Shown here one piece after another: positions 1-6,179 of a stretch of 8,919 nucleotides of DNA. The notes under the pieces were generated by a model. It was not told the DNA's origin. It did no database searches and saw only the letters and a list, made by a program, of their open reading frames with translations. The stretch is from Muribaculaceae bacterium (GTDB lineage Bacteria; Bacteroidota; Bacteroidia; Bacteroidales; Muribaculaceae), in assembly GCA_020026215.1 (NCBI GenBank), contig JAHHQT010000078.1, positions 1-8,919 of the forward strand. Reading direction: 5' to 3'. Positions within the stretch are counted from its first letter, which is position 1. Every line of letters begins with the position of its first letter. Both the position numbers and the translations under genes were made by a program.

Positions 1-1
1 T

Positions 2-355
2 TCTTTGGCCAACAACCAACAATCTACCATTGCCCTTGTTCCGAACTACCCTTGGATTGACAACGTGGCTCCTGAAAACGTTATCAACCTAAAACAAGTA
101 AACAACAAATTGCAATGGGAACCTGCTAAATCAGAAGACGTGATGCAACAAGCACGTTCTTTCGTGATTTATAGCTTCAAAGCAGGTGAAACTGTTGACT
201 TGAACCGTGCAGCTGCCATCCAAGCCGTTACTTATACCAACGAATATGTATTGCCTGCTGACAAAAAAGGCGAATACACCTACGTTGTTACCACTCTTGA
301 TCGTGCCAACAACGAAAGCAAGAATGGCACAAGCATCAAGGTTAATTTCAAGTAA
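2..355 (+). CDS. C-terminal part of probable GHL10-type (family 10-like) glycosyl hydrolase, 5' truncated
   Basis: The reading frame is open from the first bases of the window and ends at TAA 353-355, so about 117 C-terminal residues are seen and the true start lies upstream. The visible part reads like the fibronectin type III-like end domain of Bacteroidales exported GHL10/DUF187 proteins. It has a proline-rich lead (PNYPWIDNVAPENV), a strand with 'LQWEPA', then 'FVIYSF', and the closing 'YTYVVTTLDRANNESK' typical of that tail. The catalytic barrel, the signal peptide and any active-site residue are outside the window, so substrate and activity cannot be judged. Family members are thought to act on glycans in the envelope or outside the cell. 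The next gene follows after 54 bp on the same strand without a convincing terminator. The family call rests on recalled similarity of the tail; another secreted protein with an FN3-like end domain remains possible. Confidence 0.65.
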   Translation, partial: SLANNQQSTIALVPNYPWIDNVAPENVINLKQVNNKLQWEPAKSEDVMQQARSFVIYSFKAGETVDLNRAAAIQAVTYTNEYVLPADKKGEYTYVVTTLDRANNESKNGTSIKVNFK

Positions 356-409
356 CACTTGATTTGCCCCGTAAACCGGGAATAAAGAGAATTTAGAATC
401 TACAATATT

Positions 410-919
410 ATGAGCACAACGGAAAAATTATTAGTCAAATGCGACAACACCATTCTGGCTGATGAAATTGTCAGTCTTTTGAATGAACAGGGTATTGCAT
501 CACGTCTTCACGACGAACAGCAAGATCAAGTTACAGGTGCATACGGCGCTTTTACTGGCATTGCCGTCTATGTTTACGACAAGAATTTTGACAAGGCTAA
601 AGCGATTATTACTCCAGTCATGGAATCCAGGAAAGCAATTCTTCCGCTATGTCCAAAATGTGGTAGCGAGGACACCCAACCATTGGTCCGTCCAAAACAT
701 ACCACCACTTATAATGTTGTAATAATATTACTGCTCTTTATTCCCGGTTTATATATGGGTTGGGGTAAAGATTTCGGACTCATTTCCCCAATTGGAAACA
801 TCACGGCCATTGCATTGGTAGTAGCCGCCTTCATCATGATGATAGCACTGCGCCATCACAATGACAATTACAAATGCAATCAATGCGGAAAAAGGTTCAA
901 CCATTACGACACCAAATAG
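410..919 (+). CDS. DUF2007-domain membrane protein with a zinc ribbon split around two membrane helices
   Basis: 169 residues, role unknown. Residues about 5-70 resemble the DUF2007 (putative signal-transducing protein) fold: a beta strand 'EKLLVKCDN', a helix with 'ADEIVSLLNEQGI', and later 'IAVYVYDKNFDKAKAII'. Residues 81-84 are CPKC and residues 156-159 are CNQC, which together look like the two knuckles of a zinc ribbon. Between them lie two hydrophobic segments, about 102-118 and 128-147, joined by a short loop 'GWGKDFGL'. A helical hairpin in the membrane would thus bring both Cys pairs to the same, probably cytoplasmic, face. The start ATG at 410 is preceded by A/T-rich sequence and no Shine-Dalgarno motif, as usual in Bacteroidota. 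It sits 54 bp after the hydrolase gene and 42 bp before the phosphatase gene, so co-transcription is possible. The domain assignment is fairly sure, but no function should be inferred from it. Confidence 0.8.
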   Translation: MSTTEKLLVKCDNTILADEIVSLLNEQGIASRLHDEQQDQVTGAYGAFTGIAVYVYDKNFDKAKAIITPVMESRKAILPLCPKCGSEDTQPLVRPKHTTTYNVVIILLLFIPGLYMGWGKDFGLISPIGNITAIALVVAAFIMMIALRHHNDNYKCNQCGKRFNHYDTK

Positions 920-961
920 CCGCATTTGATTGAGAACCATAGTTTGCACTATCTTTAATTT

Positions 962-1462
962 ATGGAAATAAAAAAAGGACAGAAATACAAGATACTATTC
1001 GTTTGCCTTGGCAATATCTGCCGTTCTCCGGCTGCCCAAGGCGTGATGGAACAAATCATCGAAGAAGAACACTTGGGTGATTTGATTGAAGTGGATTCAG
1101 CAGGAATTTTGGGATACCACAGCGGAGAACTTCCCGACAAACGTATGCGAGTGCACGCCCGTATGCGTGGCTTAGAACTGACACACCGAAGCCGTCAGGT
1201 GAAACACGAAGATTTCGAGAAATTCGACAAGATTATCGGTATGGACGATGCCAACCTCGACGACTTGAAAGACATTGCCTTTACCCTCGAGGAAAGCAAG
1301 AAGATTGTGGGAATCTCTAAATATTTCAGACTGCACAAAGGGCACGACTGTATTCCTGACCCTTATTACGGCGGATCGGAAGGTTTCGAAAATGTTTTGG
1401 ACCTGCTTGACGATGCCTGCCGTACGATTGCCGACGAAATTAAAGAAAACAAGCAATTATAA
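962..1462 (+). CDS. Low-molecular-weight protein tyrosine phosphatase
   Basis: 166 residues, slightly longer than the usual 150-160. The enzyme hydrolyses phosphotyrosine through a cysteinyl-phosphate intermediate in the cytoplasm. The P-loop CLGNICRS is at residues 15-22, with nucleophile Cys15 and Arg21, preceded by the hydrophobic strand 'ILFV'. 'DSAG' (45-48) is the usual second conserved block, and 'DPYYGG' (133-138) supplies the general acid Asp133 and two adjacent tyrosines that in relatives can be phosphorylated. All catalytic residues are intact. The P-loop and DPYY motif favour a tyrosine phosphatase over the related arsenate reductase family, although the two share the fold. In other bacteria such enzymes often reverse BY-kinases that control capsule export, but no kinase or capsule gene is visible here, so its partner is unknown. 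The hexosaminidase gene starts 17 bp downstream, suggesting one transcript. Confidence 0.93.
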   Translation: MEIKKGQKYKILFVCLGNICRSPAAQGVMEQIIEEEHLGDLIEVDSAGILGYHSGELPDKRMRVHARMRGLELTHRSRQVKHEDFEKFDKIIGMDDANLDDLKDIAFTLEESKKIVGISKYFRLHKGHDCIPDPYYGGSEGFENVLDLLDDACRTIADEIKENKQL

Positions 1463-1479
1463 AATCTATTATTCTAAAT

Positions 1480-3939
1480 ATGAAAAAGTTACTATTATTT
1501 ATCACCTTACTCATGCCTCTATTTGCCTTCGCTTCCGTGAAAGAATCTCCAATCACATTGGATTGGGAATTGCTTAGCAATAACAAGGACAACACCTACG
1601 ATTGCGTTTTCACGGTCAAGAATATCAGCAATGAAAACATGAACGCCGATTGGGCATTCTATTTCAATTCATTTCCTCGCACAATGACTGTTGATAAGAA
1701 TTGTCCTTTCACGATTACCATTATCCAACCGGGCTATTTCAAAGTAGCACCGAAAGATGCCACTTTCTGTTTGCATAAAGGCAAATCAGTTAAAATCAAA
1801 TATTCAGCCAAAGGTTTTTTGAATATGTACAGCTACGGTCCTGACGGCGCACACTTCGCTTTCACCACCGACCAAACTGCACGTCCGCTAAAAATCAACC
1901 GTAAGCCGATAAGCTCAGACGTAGTACTGAAAAGACAAAACTACCCTACAGCAGCCTATATGTTTGCCAAGAATGAGGAAATCAATCCTGCATCTTTGAA
2001 AGGATATGAAAATCCGTTTGAAATTCTTCCTGCAGTCAAGGAAGTAAAACAAGGTGACGGCACATTGTCACTTAACCGCAAATTTTCGGTAAAGGCTGAC
2101 GAAATCCTACAACGCGAAAGGAACTATGCTGAGAAATTCCTTGCCAAAGCTGGAATGTCAGCGACCAACGGCACACCTATACAACTTTCATTGATGAGCC
2201 GTTCTGTAGCCAAAAACGCTGCCGCTCGCGACAATCACGAATACTACGAATTGAACATCAATAATAACGGTGTTGAAATCAAGGGTGTCAGCAAAGATGC
2301 CGTATTAAACGGTGTCAAGACCTTGCAACAACTCATCACCAAAAATGCTGCCAAAGGCAAACTTCCTACCGCTGAAATCTGCGACTGGGCAGACTTGCAC
2401 TATCGCGGTATGATGCTTGACATTGCCCGCAACTTCTCCACAGCTGAAAATGCCATGCGTTTGGTTGAGAAATTGGCAGAGTTCAAAATCAACATCATGC
2501 ATCTTCACTTCTGCGACGACGAAGGCTGGCGTTTGGAAATCAACGGCATTCCTGAATTGACACAAGTGGGTGCTCGCCGTGGTTTGACTACCGGTGAAAA
2601 AGACTACATGTGCCAGTTCTACAACGGTAACGGTAATCCTAATGACTTCACAACAACTTCCAACGGCTATTTCACACGCGAACAATTTATCAATTTCTTG
2701 AAATTGGCACAATCTTGCGGTGTACAAATTATTCCAGAAGTAGAAACTCCGGGGCACGCACGCGCCATCATCAAATCATTGAAAGCACGCTACAACAATT
2801 TGAAAGACACAGACTTGAAAGCTGCTGAAGAATATATCGTTTGGGATGATGACGACACTTCAAAATACACCTCAGCTCAAGGCTATCACGACAATGTGTT
2901 GAACGTGGCACAAGAAGGTACTTTCCGTTTCTTGGAAAAGGTCGTGGATGAAATTATCTTGATGTATCAGGAAGCTGACGTGGAATTGCCTTATATCCAT
3001 GTGGGCGGAGACGAAGTTCCTCGCAACCCATGGGCAGAATCTCCTGTCATGAACAAATTCATGGCAGAAAAAGGATTGAAAACCACTCGCGACGTGGAAG
3101 AATATTTCATTGACCATTTCTCAAAAATCATTGAAGACAAAGGTTACAAAGTTGGTGGATGGCAAGAATCAGCCATGAAACACAGCGAAGCCACTCACAA
3201 GAAATTGCGTCCGCGTTTCGAAGGTGTTTACTGCTGGAATACCGTTCCTGAATGGAAAGGCGACACTATTCCTTACTCCAACGCCAACAATGGCTACAAA
3301 GTGATTCTTTGCAACGTGAGCAACTTCTATCTTGACCTTGCCTACAATCCACATCAAGACGAACCTGGTTTGACTTGGGGCGGATATGTGGATGAACTTC
3401 GTAGCTGGGATGCACGCCCGTTTGACATCTATCAATCTACTTTCACCACCATCAACGGCAAACCATTGGATATGGCAAACATTGAAAAAGGTAAAGTACA
3501 GTTGACTGAAGAATCCAAACGCAACATCGTGGGCGTACAGGCACAATTGTTTACAGAAACAATCCGCAACTTCGACATGGTAGAATACTATGTATTCCCT
3601 AAAATTTTGGGATTGGCAGAACGTGGTTGGAACTGCGACTTGTTGCCGGGTCAAAGCAAAGCAAAATTCAGCAGAATGTTGGGCGCATACGTAATGCCTA
3701 AGTTGAAAGCCGACGGCTACAACTTCCACATCGGGATGCCGGGTATTGCTGTAGAAAACGGCAAACTCATTATGAACAGCCCTTATCCTGAAGCAGAAAT
3801 CAGATACACTACCAATGGCACAGAACCGACAGCCGATTCTCCATTATGGACTGCTCCTGTCAAAGCCAAAGGCAAATTAATCAAAGCAAAAACATTCTAC
3901 TTAGGCAAACAAAGCTGCACTACAGAATTGAAACGATAA
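1480..3939 (+). CDS. Exported beta-N-acetylhexosaminidase, GH20 chitobiase type
   Basis: 819 residues. It should remove terminal beta-linked GlcNAc or GalNAc from chitooligosaccharides or host N-glycans by substrate-assisted catalysis, in the periplasm or at the cell surface. A signal peptide covers residues 1-19 (MKK, hydrophobic core, AFAS). Four domains follow: a chitobiase-like N-terminal carbohydrate-binding domain (about 24-150), the GH20b domain (about 180-305), the GH20 TIM barrel (about 307-720), and a C-terminal chitobiase domain (about 755-815, with 'IRYTTNGTEPT'). The catalytic pair is Asp511-Glu512 in 'HVGGDEVP'. Other expected sites are Arg316 in 'DIARNF', the 'HLHFCDDEGWR' block (341-351), 'PEVETPGHA' (419-427), Trp561, and 'VQAQLFTET' (686-694). 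There is no lipobox, so it is probably soluble. No SusC/SusD pair is in the window, so it is not visibly part of a polysaccharide utilisation locus. Start ATG 1480 is set by the signal peptide. A strong terminator follows the stop codon. Confidence 0.95.
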   Translation: MKKLLLFITLLMPLFAFASVKESPITLDWELLSNNKDNTYDCVFTVKNISNENMNADWAFYFNSFPRTMTVDKNCPFTITIIQPGYFKVAPKDATFCLHKGKSVKIKYSAKGFLNMYSYGPDGAHFAFTTDQTARPLKINRKPISSDVVLKRQNYPTAAYMFAKNEEINPASLKGYENPFEILPAVKEVKQGDGTLSLNRKFSVKADEILQRERNYAEKFLAKAGMSATNGTPIQLSLMSRSVAKNAAARDNHEYYELNINNNGVEIKGVSKDAVLNGVKTLQQLITKNAAKGKLPTAEICDWADLHYRGMMLDIARNFSTAENAMRLVEKLAEFKINIMHLHFCDDEGWRLEINGIPELTQVGARRGLTTGEKDYMCQFYNGNGNPNDFTTTSNGYFTREQFINFLKLAQSCGVQIIPEVETPGHARAIIKSLKARYNNLKDTDLKAAEEYIVWDDDDTSKYTSAQGYHDNVLNVAQEGTFRFLEKVVDEIILMYQEADVELPYIHVGGDEVPRNPWAESPVMNKFMAEKGLKTTRDVEEYFIDHFSKIIEDKGYKVGGWQESAMKHSEATHKKLRPRFEGVYCWNTVPEWKGDTIPYSNANNGYKVILCNVSNFYLDLAYNPHQDEPGLTWGGYVDELRSWDARPFDIYQSTFTTINGKPLDMANIEKGKVQLTEESKRNIVGVQAQLFTETIRNFDMVEYYVFPKILGLAERGWNCDLLPGQSKAKFSRMLGAYVMPKLKADGYNFHIGMPGIAVENGKLIMNSPYPEAEIRYTTNGTEPTADSPLWTAPVKAKGKLIKAKTFYLGKQSCTTELKR

Positions 3940-3952
3940 TGTAGAATTCCCT

Positions 3953-3998
3953 ATAAGAAAACGGCCCGACGACATCAGTCATCGGGCCGTTTTCTTAT
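3953..3998. terminator. Bidirectional hairpin terminator between convergent genes
   Basis: Left arm 3953-3973 and right arm 3978-3998 form a 21-bp stem around a 4-base loop (ATCA), with a GC-rich core (CGGCCCGA / TCGGGCCG) flanked by AAGAAAA on the left and TTTTCTT on the right. It therefore has a U-rich 3' side on either strand. The only imperfect pair is C3970 against A3981: a mismatch in the + transcript but a G-U wobble in the - transcript. An outer repeat, TTCCCT (3947-3952) and AGGGAA (4010-4015), could lengthen the structure across an 11-base bulge. It lies 13 bp after the hexosaminidase stop and 18 bp beyond the stop of the converging - strand gene. Confidence 0.92.
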
Positions 3999-4016
3999 AT
4001 TTTCTAAATAGGGAAA

Positions 4017-4865
4017 TCAATTATGAGGAGGTGGTGGCATTGCAGGACCAACTGGCAAGTACAGGGCTGAAGGAGGTTCCATTGTAGGATTGCCATAATG
4101 CCCCATTTTCTTACCTTTGTTCCATTTCAAAAGTTGATACAATATACCACCAACATCAATACCCAATTCTACATCTTTCGAAACTCTGTAATATGGAGTT
4201 AAAATGGGCTGAGTCTGCCAATAATTACCAGCCATAGAACGGTAGCTTTGCGCACCGACCTTCATGCCCCATCGGTCATTGAAGCTATAGTCTATATAAC
4301 CCCCAAAAGTTGGGATATTCATATATCCTGCCATGCCCGGAGTGGCAAATCCCGGTGAAGTATAGTAACTGCCAAATAACGTGAAACTTATTTTCTCATT
4401 AGCCCTATAGGTCATTGCTCCTCCAAAACCAAAAGATTTCGACAACCCTCCATAATAGCCGTATTTCAGGGCCTCACCATAGGCCGTTATGGATAACTTT
4501 CCAAAGTTCTGTTTCAATGCAAATCCACCTGTTTCCACGCCCATCATGCCAGGGAGATTTTCTCGGCTGACTTTACCGACAAGTCCACCGTTTCTCCAAT
4601 GGAAAAGATAAGGACTGTCCGCTATCTTCAAGTTCAAATCGGGAACTTTGAGTTTCATCGCCGAATTTTCCTCATACTGATGACGATGCAATGGCAATAC
4701 TTGTGACCGATGCCATTGAGGTTTTGATCCTAAATTATCCGACAAATCCAATTTCAGCTTCTCCCTCTCCTGCTTTTCAAGCGACAATGAATCTACACTC
4801 TCATTCTGAGCAAGAGCGCTGAACGAGAGCAACAAAGAAGTAATGATGACTGTAATTCGAATCAT
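4017..4865 (-). CDS. Exported protein of unknown function, probably an outer-membrane beta-barrel
   Basis: I do not recognise a named family. From the ATG at 4865-4863 the product is 282 residues. The frame stays open upstream to a TTG at 4886, but starting at the ATG places a clean signal peptide at the N-terminus (residues 1-19, 'MIRIT', hydrophobic core, ending SALA before Gln), so the ATG is chosen. The mature part begins with a charged stretch rich in Lys, Glu and Asp (about 22-50). From about residue 90 it is rich in Gly, Tyr and Phe with alternating polar and hydrophobic residues and turn-like breaks, as in 'SKSFGFGGAMTYRANEKISF' and 'YIDYSFNDRWGMKVGAQ'. This pattern fits antiparallel beta strands of an outer-membrane barrel, which is inference. 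The C-terminus is unusual: a Pro-rich tail with PPPP just before the end, not a terminal aromatic residue. It appears monocistronic, with a terminator on each side. Confidence 0.8.
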   Translation of the reverse strand: MIRITVIITSLLLSFSALAQNESVDSLSLEKQEREKLKLDLSDNLGSKPQWHRSQVLPLHRHQYEENSAMKLKVPDLNLKIADSPYLFHWRNGGLVGKVSRENLPGMMGVETGGFALKQNFGKLSITAYGEALKYGYYGGLSKSFGFGGAMTYRANEKISFTLFGSYYTSPGFATPGMAGYMNIPTFGGYIDYSFNDRWGMKVGAQSYRSMAGNYWQTQPILTPYYRVSKDVELGIDVGGILYQLLKWNKGKKMGHYGNPTMEPPSALYLPVGPAMPPPPHN

Positions 4866-4933
4866 TTGCAAGCCTTTCTTTTGCAATGCAAGATAACAAT
4901 AAATCGCATAACAACCACTATTAGTAAAACAAA

Positions 4934-4964
4934 AAGCACGATGCCTTGTTCAGACATCGTGCTT
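4934..4964 (-). terminator. Rho-independent terminator of the glyQS-lemA-FKBP unit
   Basis: Read on the - strand, the two 10-base arms AAGCACGATG and CATCGTGCTT are perfectly complementary. Three further inner pairs (one a G-U wobble) extend the stem to 13 bp around the loop GAACA. The next - strand bases are TTTGTTTT, continuing the T run of the right arm and giving a good U-tract. The hairpin starts 26 bp after the FKBP stop codon and lies upstream of the unknown exported gene, which therefore probably has its own promoter between 4866 and 4933. I found no clear promoter motif there. Confidence 0.88.
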
Positions 4965-4990
4965 CATATTTAGGTTTGTAAAATTACAAA

Positions 4991-5551
4991 TTATTTTGCA
5001 GGTTTTTCGTAACCCGGAATATCCACCAATTTGATACCGAAAATCAAGTTTGAATAAGGTTTGATAGGACCACTTCCCATTTGACCATAACCTTGTTGAT
5101 AAGGAATAATCACTTCGCAAGTATCCCCAACACGCATATCCATCAAAGCGACTCTCCATCCGCTGATAATGCTGGAATTTAACGGAGTACGATAAATGCT
5201 GTCACCGTAAGCTGCAGTTAAAGTATAAGATGAATCAAAAGGAATATCATCATAAGTGCGACCATGATATTTCACATCGACAGTTGAAGTAATCATCGGG
5301 GAAAGATTGCCCAAAGTCTTTGAACGGTCGTTGAAATAGTGAATCAACACGTATGCGTTAGGATCATGTTCTGGAATAACCTTTGTGTAGTATGCTTTTC
5401 CAGCATCATCTTTTTGATCCTTCTTTTGCTGTAACCAAGCATCGTTTACCTCACGCCATTCTTTGTAATCGTCCCAATTGTCATCGGTAGAATTACAGGC
5501 GGGCAAAAATGCCATAACCAACATTAAGATTGCTATTGGTAAATATTTCAT
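4991..5551 (-). CDS. FKBP-type peptidyl-prolyl cis-trans isomerase lipoprotein
   Basis: 186 residues. It should catalyse cis-trans isomerisation of X-Pro bonds and so help proteins fold in the envelope. The N-terminus is a lipoprotein signal with lipobox LPAC and lipidated Cys19, followed by an acidic stretch (STDDNWDD). A charged linker (about 28-60) leads to the FKBP domain (about 65-177). Alignment by eye to human FKBP12 pairs Tyr95 in 'VKYHG' with Tyr26, Phe105-Asp106 with Phe36-Asp37, 'IISGW' (128-132) with the V55-I56-W59 segment, Tyr155 in 'GYG' with Tyr82, and Phe171 with Phe99, so the active pocket looks complete. There is only one FKBP domain and no long dimerisation region of the FkpA/Mip type. 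It is the last gene of a - strand unit, 10 bp after lemA, and is followed by a terminator. Start ATG 5551 is fixed by the signal peptide. Confidence 0.9.
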   Translation of the reverse strand: MKYLPIAILMLVMAFLPACNSTDDNWDDYKEWREVNDAWLQQKKDQKDDAGKAYYTKVIPEHDPNAYVLIHYFNDRSKTLGNLSPMITSTVDVKYHGRTYDDIPFDSSYTLTAAYGDSIYRTPLNSSIISGWRVALMDMRVGDTCEVIIPYQQGYGQMGSGPIKPYSNLIFGIKLVDIPGYEKPAK

Positions 5552-5561
5552 CTTTTATTCT

Positions 5562-6152
5562 TTAAAATTCTACATTTGGTGCTTTTTCAGCTCCTTCAGC
5601 AGCTTTAAACTGAGGTTTAGGGTCAAAGCCAAACCAACCTGCATAAAGCAATGTCGGGAATTTCTTGATGGCTACGTTATAGTCTTTAACAATTTGAGTA
5701 TAACGAGTTCTGGCAGTGGCGATTCTGTTTTCTGTACCTTCCAATTGCACTTGAAGGTCGCGGAAGTTTTCGTTGGCCTTCAAATCAGGATAAGCTTCAG
5801 TCACAGCCAAAAGAGATTTCAATGCGCCTGACAATTCACCTTGAGCTTGTTGATACTTCGCCAAGTTCTCTTCTGTCAAGTCTTCAGCAGAAAGACTGAT
5901 AGAAGTAGCTTTGCTACGTGCAGCAACAACGTTTTCCAAAGTTTTTGATTCGTGAGCAGCGTAACCTTTAACAGTATTCACCAAGTTAGGAATCAAATCA
6001 GCACGGCGTTGGTATTGAGTCTCGACTTCTGCCCAGGCTTGATCTACACCTTGTTGTTGTTCTACCAAAGAGTTGTAGTTGCAAGATGAGAACAAACCCA
6101 TGGCGCAAACAGCAACCAACAATGATAATAATTTTGATTTAAAATTCTTCAT
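5562..6152 (-). CDS. lemA: LemA family lipoprotein
   Basis: 196 residues, a typical length for LemA. The family has a long alpha-helical bundle anchored at the membrane; its biochemical role is not established. The N-terminus carries a signal with lipobox FSSC and lipidated Cys24, whereas many LemA proteins have an N-terminal membrane helix instead. Family hallmarks are clear: 'VDQAWAEVETQYQRRADLIPNLV' region (36-58), 'VVAARSKA' (75-82), 'YPDLKANENFRDLQ' (121-134), 'QLEGTENRIATAR' (136-148) followed by 'YTQIVKDYN', and the aromatic end 'FGFDPKPQF'. The gene lies 27 bp after glyQS and 10 bp before the FKBP gene on the same strand, so the three are probably one transcript. LemA genes often sit beside a TPM-domain protein or HtpX protease gene. 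Neither is present; an FKBP isomerase takes that place. Confidence 0.95.
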   Translation of the reverse strand: MKNFKSKLLSLLVAVCAMGLFSSCNYNSLVEQQQGVDQAWAEVETQYQRRADLIPNLVNTVKGYAAHESKTLENVVAARSKATSISLSAEDLTEENLAKYQQAQGELSGALKSLLAVTEAYPDLKANENFRDLQVQLEGTENRIATARTRYTQIVKDYNVAIKKFPTLLYAGWFGFDPKPQFKAAEGAEKAPNVEF

Positions 6153-6179
6153 AATCGAAAAGTTAGCGTGTAAGTTAAA

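Noticed and set aside
368..380. CCCG / CGGG inverted repeat after the truncated hydrolase gene as a terminator.
   Set aside because: The stem is only 4 bp and no T-run follows on either strand.
925..957. TTTG (925-928) and TATCTTTA (950-957), 21 bp apart, as a promoter for the phosphatase gene.
   Set aside because: The last base of the -7 box is wrong, and transcription would begin at or inside the ATG at 962, leaving no leader. Chance match is likely.
962..1462. Arsenate reductase (ArsC of the phosphatase fold) for the 962-1462 gene.
   Set aside because: The CLGNICRS loop together with DPYYGG fits tyrosine phosphatases, and no ars gene is near.
4866..4886. Extending the unknown exported protein to the TTG at 4886.
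   Set aside because: This would add seven polar residues before the signal peptide; the ATG at 4865 gives a standard signal peptide.
6158..6165. TAACTTTT on the - strand upstream of lemA as a -7 promoter element.
   Set aside because: It lacks the final G and an upstream TTTG, and it would place the transcript start at the lemA ATG. Co-transcription with glyQS is simpler.
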